Below the pieces are notes generated by a model, which was not told where the DNA came from, ran no database searches, and worked only from the letters and a program-made list of their open reading frames with translations. This document shows positions 27,001 to 34,665 of a DNA stretch of 64,000 nt, piece after piece. Within the stretch, counting starts at the first letter, position 1; each line of letters opens with the position of its first letter. Both the position numbers and the translations under genes were made by a program. The stretch comes from Acrocarpospora corrugata (GTDB lineage Bacteria > Actinomycetota > Actinomycetes > Streptosporangiales > Streptosporangiaceae): assembly GCF_009687845.1 (NCBI RefSeq), contig NZ_BLAD01000071.1, positions 29,150 through 93,149 of the forward strand, written 5' to 3'.

Positions 27001-28031
27001 ACGGTCAGGTCGGCGTCGGCGGGGTGGTCCAGCAGGGCGCGGCGGACGGCGGCGGCCTGCGAGCCGGCCAGGGCGGCGAGGTGGGTGGCCAGTTCGCCGA
27101 GCGGGTCGCGAGTGGGAGTGATCGTTATGCGTGGCCAGGTCGCCGAGCCCGCCGTCAGCGAGCCCCGGGCCAGCGCGGGCAGCAGCCCCGCCCGGAGCAG
27201 CGACGACTTACCCGCCCCCGAAGCGCCGGTCACCACGACCATCCCGCTCCCGGTCACCGCCTCCGCGCAGCGCCCCACCAGTTCGGCGGTCAGCCGCTCC
27301 CGGCCGTAGAAGATCTCGGCGTGATCCTCCTCGAACGGCCACAACCCCCGATAAGGGCAATCGCCGCCCCATCGCCGCGCCTCCCCCACGGGCCCATTCC
27401 TGGTACGGCGTTCAATGAGCGAGACCTTCTCCTCGATCAACCGTAACTGGGTGGACTGATGGCGCAACCGCTCCCGATCCACCCGATGCTCGCGATCCTG
27501 GCGAAGCAACGTCTCCTTGATCGAGGACGTGGCCGTGCGTACCTCGGCCAGCAGGAAGGCGAACTCGTCGAACTCCAGGCCCAGCGTGGCGAACGCCTCC
27601 GCGAGATGGTCCTGCAGCGCGTCGTCCCCCGCCGTGACCGTGGCCTCCAGCGCCGCCTCGACCGCGCCGACCTCCCGCAACACGGCGGCGACGTCGGCCC
27701 TGAGCCTGTCCGCCCGCGCGTCGCCCGCCGCCAGGGCCGCCTCGATCCGCTCGGCCAGCGCCTGCTCGATCTCCTCGGCGGGTGCCGTACGAAACCGCTC
27801 AATGGTCTTCGTGATCACCTCGGTCAGCACGTTCGCGCCGACCGACCCGACCACCCCGGCGACCGCACCCCCCACCGCCACCGCCCCGGAGGCGACCAGC
27901 ACGGGCGCGACAGCGGACGCGCACAACAGGGCGATCAACGCGGACGGCGACATCCTCCGCAGCCCATCCGCCCCGCGCGCCACCATGGCGCGAACCCCGG
28001 CCCGTGCGTCGTTCCCGGCTTCCCGGGTCAC
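24060..28031 (-). CDS. nSTAND1 NTPase with WD40 propeller and membrane segments
   Basis: 1323 residues. Two hydrophobic stretches near 31-68 precede a long coiled-coil region. CPYRGLWPFEEDHAEIFYGRE (225-245) is the signature leading into the nSTAND1 NTPase. GASGAGKS (269-276) is the P-loop and LILVVDQFEEVF the Walker B. A helical region and a membrane helix near 650-675 (LRVLAGVLGLLLTAAVGAG) lead to repeated WD40-type beta blades (SPDGSVIATGLSRGGAALWDI, TPDGAYLATGSQNGLVRIWDV) to the end. STAND proteins oligomerise on sensing a ligand through their repeats; nSTAND types are used in bacterial immunity and signalling. A GTG start (28031) has GGGAG 6 nt before it. The downstream gene begins one base after its stop. 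Effector identity is unknown. Confidence 0.88.
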   Translation of the reverse strand: MTREAGNDARAGVRAMVARGADGLRRMSPSALIALLCASAVAPVLVASGAVAVGGAVAGVVGSVGANVLTEVITKTIERFRTAPAEEIEQALAERIEAALAAGDARADRLRADVAAVLREVGAVEAALEATVTAGDDALQDHLAEAFATLGLEFDEFAFLLAEVRTATSSIKETLLRQDREHRVDRERLRHQSTQLRLIEEKVSLIERRTRNGPVGEARRWGGDCPYRGLWPFEEDHAEIFYGRERLTAELVGRCAEAVTGSGMVVVTGASGAGKSSLLRAGLLPALARGSLTAGSATWPRITITPTRDPLGELATHLAALAGSQAAAVRRALLDHPADADLTVRQALLTAGSSERLILVVDQFEEVFTLGTADTFIQILSLMTASALVVLGVRGDYLDRCAEYPALVKALQEGQFVVGPMTEPELRQAITGPAAAAGLTVEPGLTETILARLRSTGPGALPLLSQAMLVTWEHREEDRLTSRGYARSGGIDLVVATSADAVYHALPAGRQEVARQVILRMTGVARDGRGVRRTVRRVELGETAEVTAVLAAFAAKRLVILHDEQAEIAHDVLLSAWPRLRGWLREDETERILYSQLLDDADEWFGHERDPSFLYRGFRLARVEQALSPPPGLAGEFLAAATAARIRRARRLRVLAGVLGLLLTAAVGAGGVAVDKAAMEAYQNEMRVARQTAARAEAIRDTDPVRAMLLSVASWRIAGVRETRAALYTSLAQRESHVTRWPELSGPVEVNLSWNGDFAAVANRDRVFVWDLIRDRRTAEFAFPAQAVAVSRDGSTLAIGGAQIGLWDTKSGRAIRPPFGGRVRLLEFSPRGRLLVSVGERGWQIWQVGADVPLVESPEIVESVDVSPDEKSAAVVFRDRRFELRELPSGRKIDFPVVRADAVAFNPGNRAIAVSDGKNIVIGERTVAAEGVVWMKYTDDGRHLLTFDGTQLGLRTADGQLLLEQELTRALAVLNMWISTDGRTVRYVRDGADVATFEIGDHIHPPRLTTAKIGAAEFGPGGRTVAFQADRLRIWDVARWRPLRAPEILDARALAFNSGILAVGHGNTPTITLWDISGQRQVGALKLTGPGWAVAGLAFTPDGRTLALTPWNGTYTRVQLWDVPKRRPIRTLAAPGGDIMAVRPDGRSLGIGGDNNALVDLPGGKAKITPFGPFLDGVRALAFSPDGSVIATGLSRGGAALWDIRHLTSRARLESEVTDPIVALAFTPDGAYLATGSQNGLVRIWDVAEGMPVGRPYGRHSGPVRALAFTEDELRSIGEDGTLHRYPISLDLAERAVCARAGTTLSESDWASLIPEAPYRKVC

Positions 28032-28130
28032 CCACCGCTCCCTTCGCGGGGAAGAACCGAAACGCCACGCTATAGACGCCGGCTCACCCCCGCACTGGGG
28101 CTGACCCCCGTGATTCCCCTAGACGATTCC

Positions 28131-28949
28131 CTAGGTCCCCCGAACCGGCAGCTTGATCCACTCGCCGTGCTCCGCACCGCGCAGAATGCGGGAAAGCCCG
28201 GCGTCGTCGAAGGCCCGCTCGATATCCGTCCATCCCTGGGTGAAGTGGGCCCAGCCGTCGTAGTGGGCGGGGATGACAACGGGCACGCCGAGCACGGCCG
28301 CCGCGGCGGCGGCTCGCTCGGAGGTGAGCGTCAGCGGCCTGCCGCCGTCCTTCCTGGGCACCCGTGCCGCCCCGATGAAGAGCACGGCCACATCGATGGG
28401 CGGCAGCCTGCGGGCGATCTCCGCGACGGTCCCGATGGAGGCGTTGTCCCCGCTGACGTAGACCCGGGGAAGCCCCTGACCTGACACGACAAAGCCGGTG
28501 ACCTCGCCGTTCACGTGCCCTTCGTCGTCGCGGGCACCGTCCTCAGGCCCATGCACAGCAGGTACGGCCCACACTTCCAACTTCCCGGCGCCATCCGCCC
28601 GAGGCACCTCATAAGTACTCCACGGAGCGACCCCCGCGGCCGGCGCCCCCAGACGCCCCGCGCTCACGGGCCCGGTCAGCACGACCGGCGCCGCCAGAGC
28701 GAAGGCCCGGCCACGATCGTCCAGATTGTCCAGGTGCTGGTCATGACTGACCAGCACCACATCGACCGCCCCGAGATCCTCCTCCGACGCGACAGGACCC
28801 TCCAGCTTGGTCAGATACCCCTTCGGCCCCGGCGGGTCAAAAGTGGGATCGGTGACGATACGCAACCCCCCGATGTCGATCACCGTCGTTGGCCCTCCGA
28901 TCACGGTGACCGCGCATTCCTGCCGCTCCGGCCCGATGCGATGCGTCAT
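28131..28949 (-). CDS. MBL-fold metallo-hydrolase (UlaG-like)
   Basis: 272 residues of metallo-beta-lactamase fold. SHDQHLDNLDD carries the H-x-x-H-x-D metal motif, VHGPEDGA the next histidine, SGDNAS the bridging Asp and PAHYDGW the last histidine. VIDIGGLRIVTDPTF is the typical UlaG-like start, a family including L-ascorbate-6-phosphate lactonase and many uncharacterised hydrolases. GGGGGAG 6 nt before the ATG at 28949 fixes the start; an upstream ATG (28985) has none. It lies 99 bp downstream of the WD40 gene's start on the same strand; a functional link is not shown. Confidence 0.85.
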   Translation of the reverse strand: MTHRIGPERQECAVTVIGGPTTVIDIGGLRIVTDPTFDPPGPKGYLTKLEGPVASEEDLGAVDVVLVSHDQHLDNLDDRGRAFALAAPVVLTGPVSAGRLGAPAAGVAPWSTYEVPRADGAGKLEVWAVPAVHGPEDGARDDEGHVNGEVTGFVVSGQGLPRVYVSGDNASIGTVAEIARRLPPIDVAVLFIGAARVPRKDGGRPLTLTSERAAAAAAVLGVPVVIPAHYDGWAHFTQGWTDIERAFDDAGLSRILRGAEHGEWIKLPVRGT

Positions 28950-29012
28950 GACTGGCTCCCCCCGAGCGACGGCCAGTACCGCCATGTCACATATATGCCC
29001 GCATGTCCGGCT

Positions 29013-30317
29013 CTAGCGCGTGAACACCCGGAGAGCCACCTTCGGCCGCAGCAGCGCCGGAGTCGGATCGAGATACCCGGCCACCCGCCAGAACGCGTCC
29101 GCCACCGCGACATCGGTGGCTCCCACCCGATGCAGCCGGGCCACATAGCGATTGATCAGCCGAGTGGCCAGCGACCGAGGCCCCTTGATCTCCGGCAGAG
29201 CCAGATCCCCGGCGGCGGACAGCTGCCACGCGGGTTCGATCACCTTGGCCGCAGCCCGGTAGAACCGCCCGGCCAGCCCACGGTCACCCCCTTCAAGGCA
29301 GGTACGGAGAGCCTCCGCCTCCAGCGACGCCACGGTCATCCCCTGCCCATAGACCGGATTGAAACTACACAGCCCATCAGCAAAGACCAGCAACCCATCC
29401 GGATACGCCCGAAGCTTCTCGTAACGACGCCGCAGACTCGCCGGAAAGGTATGCGTGACCACGTCCGAAAGCCGCTCCGACTTCCCGATGACCTCCCGCA
29501 CATCCGGCGGCGCGATCGTGTCGAGATACGCCATCAGCGCATCCGGCTCCGTCGGCGGATGATCCCCCGCCATACCCGCCACCGTAAGCAGCCAACGGTC
29601 ACCCTCACAGGCCATGAACGCCATCGCCCGAGTACGCCCGGGAACAGGCCCGACAAGAATCCCCTGCTCAGGCGCGAGCGCGTCCGGCGGCGTACGCATG
29701 AAACAACTGGCGTACCGAATACCGACCTGAATCCGCTCCTCCGGAGGACGCGCAAACCCAAGCCGGGAGACCCACTCGATGGACCGGCCGGACCTCCCCA
29801 GCGCGTCGACAACCAGGTCCCCCTCGACGACCTCCTCGGCCCCGCCCCCCGCCCGCCGAACGAAACGCGCCCCCGTGACCCGACCCCCCGTACTGACCAG
29901 ACCGGTGACATCGCACCCATTCACGAACTCCACCCCCGGCAGCGCGGCAACCCGCCCACGCACAGCATGCTCAAGCGTCGCCCGCGTCGGCTGAAGCATC
30001 GTGGGCCCCAAATGCCCCCGTACCAACCGATGCCCCGACACCACAAACCGAATTTGCCGCGCCAACTGGGTATGCGGCACACCCTGCGCCCCGAGCTCAT
30101 CCGCGATCCCCGGAAACAACGACCCCAGCACCTGAGACCCACGCGGCAACAGAACATGCACATGCCGCCCCTGCGGAACCCCCCGCCGATCCCGAGCCTC
30201 CGCACCCAGCTCATCACGCTCAACCAGAGTCACCCGATCAAACGCCTCACTGAGCGCCCGCGCCGCAAGCAGCCCACCCATACTCGCCCCAAGCACAACA
30301 GCATGCCCACGCCCCAT
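29013..30317 (-). CDS. FAD-dependent monooxygenase-like oxidoreductase
   Basis: 434 residues. The N-terminus AVVLGASMGGLLAARALSEAF is a GxGxxG-type dinucleotide fold with the acidic VERDEL pair at the end of strand 2. GDLVVDALGRSGRS is the middle FAD motif and LLVFADGLCSFNPVYGQGM the second FAD contact (GD-like) of the UbiH/PHBH-type group. No NAD-only features are seen. The proteins hydroxylate or epoxidise varied substrates with NAD(P)H and O2; the substrate is not clear. GGGAGG precedes the ATG by 6 nt. A perfect CAATAAC palindrome upstream suggests repressor control. Confidence 0.85.
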   Translation of the reverse strand: MGRGHAVVLGASMGGLLAARALSEAFDRVTLVERDELGAEARDRRGVPQGRHVHVLLPRGSQVLGSLFPGIADELGAQGVPHTQLARQIRFVVSGHRLVRGHLGPTMLQPTRATLEHAVRGRVAALPGVEFVNGCDVTGLVSTGGRVTGARFVRRAGGGAEEVVEGDLVVDALGRSGRSIEWVSRLGFARPPEERIQVGIRYASCFMRTPPDALAPEQGILVGPVPGRTRAMAFMACEGDRWLLTVAGMAGDHPPTEPDALMAYLDTIAPPDVREVIGKSERLSDVVTHTFPASLRRRYEKLRAYPDGLLVFADGLCSFNPVYGQGMTVASLEAEALRTCLEGGDRGLAGRFYRAAAKVIEPAWQLSAAGDLALPEIKGPRSLATRLINRYVARLHRVGATDVAVADAFWRVAGYLDPTPALLRPKVALRVFTR

Positions 30318-30334
30318 CGCACACCTCCCACCAC

Positions 30335-30356
30335 CAATAACATGACAGCGTTATTG
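30335..30356. promoter_or_regulatory. Palindromic operator upstream of the FAD monooxygenase
   Basis: CAATAAC and GTTATTG are perfect 7-bp arms around an 8-bp spacer. The site begins 18 bp before the monooxygenase ATG on its upstream side. The size fits a TetR- or MarR-type operator. No matching regulator lies next to it, so the binding protein is encoded elsewhere or the site is coincidental. Confidence 0.5.
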
Positions 30357-30487
30357 TGTACGTCCCCGCCCAAACCGTGAATACCAAAATGTGCTGTTCT
30401 CGCCCCCACACCCACAATCTCGGTCGGCGCACCCGTCACGCCATGAGGGCCGAGTCCACGACGACGCCCCCCGCTAAGCTTTTGACC

Positions 30488-30886
30488 ATGAGACGCCCAC
30501 TGCTACAGAAGCTTCGGATCGGGGGCTACACCTCGATTCGGCAGGCCGAAGTCGCGCTGGGAGATCTCAATGTGCTGGTAGGCGCCAATGGCGCGGGAAA
30601 GAGCAACCTGATCTCAGCGATCGTGCAACTAGCCGAAATGCTGCGCACAGCCAGCCGGGAAAGCCAGGTCCTCATCGCCACCCAATCCGTCACCCTCATG
30701 AACCAGTTCGAACTAGACGACCTCATCGTCGTCGAACGAGTCGACGGCGCGACCACGTTCGACCGCCCCGACCCCGAGGGACTACGAGACTGGCTCGCCG
30801 ACCCTGGGCGAACTCTGGGAAAAAACCTGCTCGGCGACAGACCCTCAACCAAGCCCGCCCTGATCCATCGCGCACTGCGGAGCTGA
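30488..30886 (+). pseudogene. AAA ATPase remnant (both ends, middle lost)
   Basis: The frame starts at ATG and reads KLRIGGYTSIRQAEVALGDLNVLVGANGAGKSNLISAI, an SMC-like AAA P-loop start. It then jumps to QVLIATQSVTLMNQFELDDLIVVERVDG, which belongs at the far end of the same family (AAA_21-type). About 200 residues in between are absent, so signature and Walker B regions are gone. The tail (PGRTLGKNLLG) looks like LGELWEKNLLGGRP read in a slightly wrong frame, so small indels also occurred. It is a decayed gene. Confidence 0.65.
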
Positions 30887-30989
30887 CGCACATCTTCACT
30901 TTTGTCAGCGCGTCCCCTGCTACCGGACGAGGTAAGAAACCTCCCGGAGGAGGATGGCGGAGCCGGGGAATTCGGCGAGGGTGGAGGGC

Positions 30990-32108
30990 ATGAGTCGAAT
31001 TCGGGGAATTCTGGTTCTGGTGGCGGTGGCGCTGGTGGTCGCGGCGTGTGGAGCGCAGGAGCCGATCGCTTCGGGGCATGGGTCGCACTCGGGGACCTCG
31101 GGCGCGGTGGTGGTGCAGCCGTTGCGGGATGGCGAGCGGTTCGTCACGCTGAAGATGCTGGCGGCGTACACGCCCAAGGGTCCGAACGGCGGGACCGACG
31201 ATTACCGCTGCTTCCTGATCGATCCGGGATTGGGCGGTGAGCAATTCCTCACCGGGGCCCAGTTCCTCCCGGAGAACCTGGCCATCGTGCATCACGCGAT
31301 CTTCTTCAGGCTCACCCCTCAGCAGGCCGCGGAAGCCAAAACCCTGGACGCGGAAACACCGGACCAGGGATGGACCTGCTTCGCCGACGCGGGCGTACGG
31401 GAAGCCGGATGGGTCTCCCACTGGGCACCCGGCACCAACGAGACCCTGCTGGACCCCAAGTACGGCCACCCCATCCCCACCGGCAGCCAACTGGTCATGC
31501 AGGTGCACTACAACGCCCTCGGCGGCCCCGGCTCCGACCAATCAGGAATCCGCCTCCGCGTCACCGACAAACCCCTCGAACCCCTGGGCACCGCCCTATT
31601 CCCCGGCAAAGTCGAACTCCCCTGCACCCCGCAGGAATCCGGCCCCCTCTGCGACCGCCAGGCAGCCATAACCGACATCGGCCGCCGCTTCGGCCAGGAA
31701 TCCATGGCCACCGCCGACCAACTGGCCCAACTCTGCGGCCCCTCCACCCCCGGCCCCACCCAACACTGCGACATCCCCGTCGAAGAACCCGGCCTCCTCC
31801 ACGCCCTGGCCGGCCACATGCACCTCCTGGGCCGCTCCATCAAAGTAGAACTAAACCCCAACACCCCCGCCGCCCAAACCCTCCTAAACGTCCCCAACTA
31901 CAACTTCGACGACCAAGCCCTCCGCCCCCTCAAATCCCCCATAGAAGTCAAATCCGGCGACACCATCCGCGTCACCTGCACCCACGACGCCACCCTCCGC
32001 TCCCAACTCCCCCAACTCCAAAACCAACCCGCCCGCTACGTCGTCTGGGGCGAAGGCACCAGCGACGAAATGTGCCTAGGCATCGCCATAATGTCCCCCC
32101 TCCCCTAA
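30990..32108 (+). CDS. Copper type II monooxygenase-like lipoprotein
   Basis: 372 residues. The lipobox LVVAACG (C20) anchors it outside the membrane. The mature part carries IVHHAIFF (HH copper pair), VMQVHYNA (HxHY-type strand), HMHLLG and a late methionine (SDEMCLG). This set matches the two-copper-site layout of ascorbate-dependent type II monooxygenase-like proteins (PHM/DBM superfamily). Those hydroxylate C-H bonds with two copper centres; bacterial members are mostly uncharacterised. GGAGGG before the ATG at 30990 fixes the start; an earlier in-frame ATG lacks one. Substrate is unknown. Confidence 0.78.
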   Translation: MSRIRGILVLVAVALVVAACGAQEPIASGHGSHSGTSGAVVVQPLRDGERFVTLKMLAAYTPKGPNGGTDDYRCFLIDPGLGGEQFLTGAQFLPENLAIVHHAIFFRLTPQQAAEAKTLDAETPDQGWTCFADAGVREAGWVSHWAPGTNETLLDPKYGHPIPTGSQLVMQVHYNALGGPGSDQSGIRLRVTDKPLEPLGTALFPGKVELPCTPQESGPLCDRQAAITDIGRRFGQESMATADQLAQLCGPSTPGPTQHCDIPVEEPGLLHALAGHMHLLGRSIKVELNPNTPAAQTLLNVPNYNFDDQALRPLKSPIEVKSGDTIRVTCTHDATLRSQLPQLQNQPARYVVWGEGTSDEMCLGIAIMSPLP

Positions 32109-32350
32109 GAACAAGCCGTCAACTGCTCACCACTACCCAGCACCGAATTGGGCAACAACAAGCCCTAAAACATCCACGTCAAAGTCCATAACCCCATGAG
32201 CAGTGACAGGCAAGGGATGACGGCGGCTCCGCCCAACTCATGGCGGTCGACCCGGATACTCGTAGTTCTCGGCCGCCCAAGCCCCGGTCCCCGTCACAGC
32301 GACCATGTCGTCCCAATGCCAAACAACTCGGCGTTACCCGCCGACGCCCC

Positions 32351-32575
32351 CATATGTCCCGGCTTGACCGCGCCGGTGCCTGAACGCTCCGACCCACCAA
32401 CCCCGCCCGAAGACCACCAAGGGCAATCTCCGCCTCATAAGTCGTATCCCGGCTTGGCCGCGCCTGAGTCTGGACGCTCCGACCTTCTCAACCCCGGCCG
32501 AAGGCCACCAAGGCAATCTCCGCGCCATAAGTCGTATCCCGGCTTGGCCGCGCCTGTGTCTGGACTGAGGAACGC
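32351..32575. repeat. 90-bp tandem repeat, about 2.5 copies
   Basis: The phrase TCCCGGCTTGACCGCGCC or TCCCGGCTTGGCCGCGCC recurs at 32357, 32447 and 32537, an exact 90-bp period. Blocks between copies (GAAGGCCACCAAGGCAATCT-type and CGCCATAAGTCGTA) also repeat. The first copy has drifted, the last two are nearly identical. Ninety is a multiple of three, but no frame through it looks like a protein. It lacks short unique spacers, so it is not a CRISPR array. Confidence 0.85.
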
Positions 32576-32663
32576 AGGGTCGCGGAGCGGCCCGGAGTGA
32601 CGAGGGAAGACACAGGCTCCCCAGCGGCCAAGCCCGCCGATCCGAAGGATCGGCCATAAATAC

Positions 32664-32703
32664 AGTCGGGACCGGACAGTCCCCCAACTGTCCGGTCCCG
32701 ACT
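32664..32703. terminator. Perfect 16-bp stem hairpin
   Basis: AGTCGGGACCGGACAG and CTGTCCGGTCCCGACT pair completely around an 8-nt loop (TCCCCCAA). There is no T-tract, so it may be a terminator for the plus-strand monooxygenase 560 bp upstream, or the relic of a mobile element. Confidence 0.5.
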
Positions 32704-32900
32704 TCACTAAGCGGTACCGCCGAGGCGCCCTCCCCCAAAGGCGGCCTGGGCGGGTTCCCCCGCTTGGGACGCGGTTCCCCTCCCGCATCCTTGTGACATA
32801 TAGCCTGTGTGGCGGCTTTCCAGCCCCCTTGACCTGCTTCCAAGCTACAGAACTGACCCTATGGAAGTCGTCATGAACGGGTGCATAGTTGGTCTGCATG

Positions 32901-33296
32901 TCAGGGGCTTGGCAGGTTGAGCTTGACCTCCGTGCCCTTCTCCAGAGATCGGGTGACCGTGCAGTGCCGCTGGTGCACGCGTTCCGCGATTTCGGCGAAC
33001 TTCTCGGGTGTCAGGCTTTCTGGGAGTTCTACCTCGTAGGTGACCGTCACCGTCTCCAGCAGCGTGGGTTCGGCTTTGGTGGCGGAGATCGAGACGGCGA
33101 GGTGCGGGAGGCGGTGGCCGCGCTGGGCGGTCAGGGGCTCCACGGTGACGATGTTGCAGGCTCCGACGGCGGCGAGCAGGAGTTCGACGGGGCTGAAGAC
33201 GCCCTCGTCGGTGACGCTGCCGATGGTGATGCGCGCGCCGCGCTCGTTGCTGGCGACGAAGCCGTCTGGGGTGCGTTCCACGTGTACAGGCGCCAT
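32901..33296 (-). CDS. OsmC family peroxiredoxin-like protein
   Basis: 131 residues with the OsmC fold. VGACNIVTVEPLTAQRGHRL places the first redox cysteine at C47. RVHQRHCTVTRSLEKG places the second at C112. OsmC/Ohr proteins detoxify organic hydroperoxides; the RVHQRHCTVT type is closer to OsmC than Ohr. It faces the divergent ApbE gene across a 111-bp region containing three CGAGAT heptamers at 11-bp spacing. Confidence 0.85.
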   Translation of the reverse strand: MAPVHVERTPDGFVASNERGARITIGSVTDEGVFSPVELLLAAVGACNIVTVEPLTAQRGHRLPHLAVSISATKAEPTLLETVTVTYEVELPESLTPEKFAEIAERVHQRHCTVTRSLEKGTEVKLNLPSP

Positions 33297-33310
33297 ACGG
33301 GCACCCTACT

Positions 33311-33339
33311 CCGAGATCACTCCGAGATATTTTCGAGAT
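33311..33339. promoter_or_regulatory. Three SARP-like heptamers at 11-bp intervals
   Basis: CCGAGAT, CCGAGAT and TCGAGAT lie at 33311-33317, 33322-33328 and 33333-33339, each separated by 4 bp. That is the geometry of SARP sites (TCGAGNN heptamers, one helical turn apart), which recruit AfsR-like regulators. The site lies between the divergent osmC-like and apbE-like genes, 14 bp from the first and 68 bp from the second. Confidence 0.5.
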
Positions 33340-33407
33340 GTTCGGCCGAACCCGTGAACAGGATCGGGAGCTCCCGCGTACCTCAGGGTGCAGAGCGAAG
33401 GAGTGCG

Positions 33408-34223
33408 ATGAACATCAACGAAGGCCAGGCCCACCGCAGTGCCCGCTTCCCCGGGGCACATCGTGTCGAGATGGTGATGGGCACCCCGGTCGGCATCGAT
33501 ATCCGGACGGCGCTGCCCCAGCGGGAGCTGCGGCCGCTGCTCGACGACGCGTTCACCTGGCTGCGCTGGGTGGATGAGACCTTTGACGGGAGCAGGTCGA
33601 CCAGCCAGGTGAGCCGGCTGGCGCGGGACGAGATCTCGCTGACCGAGTGCGCGCCGGAACTGGCCGAGGTGCTGAAGCGCCGGAGCGAGCTGCGGGCCTC
33701 GATCGGCAAGGAGCCGGCCCCGGCCGGGTATGTGAAGGGCTGGGCGGTCGAGCGGGTCTCGCGGGCGCTGGCCGCGGCGGGCGCGGTCGATCACTGCGTG
33801 AGCGCGGGCGGCGACGTGCGCGTGCGCGGGTCGGCCCGGCCGGGCGTGCCCTGGCGGATCGGGGTGCGGGATCCGATCCGGAGCGCCAAGGAGCGGCTGC
33901 GCGGGCTGCGCGACGAGAGCAGCCACGCGGTGCGTACCGTGCTGTTCGCCCATGATCTGGCGGTGGCCACGTTCGACCGGCCGGATCGGTCGAGCGGGAT
34001 CGCCGGGGTGACCGTGGTCGGCCCGGACCTGGCGGACGCGGGCGCGTACGCCGCCGCGCTCTACGCGATGGGCCCGGCCCGCGCCAGACGGATCGCCCGG
34101 ACGCTGGCCCTGCCCAAGGACACCCAGGCCACCCCCTACGACGTGCTGATCCTCACCTCCGATGGTGAGGCGGTGACCACTCCGGGCTTTCTCGCGTACG
34201 CCCCTGAGAGCATGGCGGGATAG
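33408..34223 (+). CDS. apbE: ApbE-family FAD:protein FMN transferase
   Basis: 271 residues. SRSTSQVSRLARDEISLTECAPEL, AGYVKGWAVERVSRALAAAGAVDHCVSAGGDVRVRG and VPWRIGVRDPI are the ApbE landmarks for FAD binding and transfer. ApbE proteins attach FMN covalently to a Thr of partner proteins such as NqrC/RnfG-like or fumarate-reductase subunits, or handle flavin in Mg-dependent pyrophosphatase fashion. Actinobacterial members are shorter than the 350-aa exported type and, like this one, lack a signal peptide. AAGGAG 5 nt before the ATG fixes the start. Its partner is not in the window. Confidence 0.85.
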   Translation: MNINEGQAHRSARFPGAHRVEMVMGTPVGIDIRTALPQRELRPLLDDAFTWLRWVDETFDGSRSTSQVSRLARDEISLTECAPELAEVLKRRSELRASIGKEPAPAGYVKGWAVERVSRALAAAGAVDHCVSAGGDVRVRGSARPGVPWRIGVRDPIRSAKERLRGLRDESSHAVRTVLFAHDLAVATFDRPDRSSGIAGVTVVGPDLADAGAYAAALYAMGPARARRIARTLALPKDTQATPYDVLILTSDGEAVTTPGFLAYAPESMAG

Positions 34224-34231
34224 CCGGGCGG

Positions 34232-34549
34232 CTAACCCTCCTCGCCGGAGTTCTTGAGCGCGTCCGGATGTTGCGCCAGGTAGTCGATGTAGATCGGCCG
34301 CAGGGCTTCGCCGAGTTCGCCCTCTCCCGCTCCGAGCGCGTCGCTGAGCAGTGCGGACACCCGGCTGAGATCGTTCGCGGTCTCGTCGGAGTGTCCGCTC
34401 GCGGCTTCGGCCGCGGGGATCACTTTCAGCAGGTCCCACAGGAATCCGAAGTCGCCGTGCCGGACCGCGTAGCGCACCGAGCGGTCGTGCAGTTCTTTGG
34501 CGGACAGCTGCGCCAATTGATCGACGTCCATCTTCACCCACCCCCACAT
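34232..34549 (-). CDS. Small conserved-type hypothetical protein
   Basis: 105 residues beginning MWGWVKMDVDQLAQLSAKELHDR. It is soluble and helical, with HGDFGFLWDLLKVIPAAEAASGH and a DLSRVSALLSDALGAGEGELGEALRPIYIDYLAQHPD helix. I do not recognise a named family. GGGGGA about 7 nt before the ATG (34549) supports the start, although an internal ATG at 34531 is also possible. It is convergent with apbE, separated by 8 bp, and 117 bp from the start of the divergent holin-like gene. Confidence 0.6.
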   Translation of the reverse strand: MWGWVKMDVDQLAQLSAKELHDRSVRYAVRHGDFGFLWDLLKVIPAAEAASGHSDETANDLSRVSALLSDALGAGEGELGEALRPIYIDYLAQHPDALKNSGEEG

Positions 34550-34665
34550 GGTGATTTCCCCCAGGATCACCACTTATGCACACATAACGTGACGATATGC
34601 TCGCCCTATGAGGCATCCCTTCCACACGCTGCGCAAACCGGTGCAGGCGTGGAAGGATCACAGCT

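Larger units (their letters stand above)
32109..32900. other. Long noncoding stretch with repeats
   Basis: About 790 bp between the copper monooxygenase stop and the OsmC stop contain no credible gene. Open frames here have no ribosome binding site or family. The stretch holds a tandem 90-bp repeat (32351-32575) and a perfect 16-bp stem hairpin (32664-32703), listed separately. The rest shows nothing I can assign. Confidence 0.6.

Noticed and set aside
28515..30380. Plus-strand open frame opposite the MBL and FAD monooxygenase genes
   Set aside because: Its product is Pro/Arg-rich with no family, while both minus-strand genes have clear motifs and ribosome sites.
32351..32575. Possible CRISPR array
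   Set aside because: The repeated unit is 90 bp with no constant short repeat and unique spacer alternation, and no cas genes are present.
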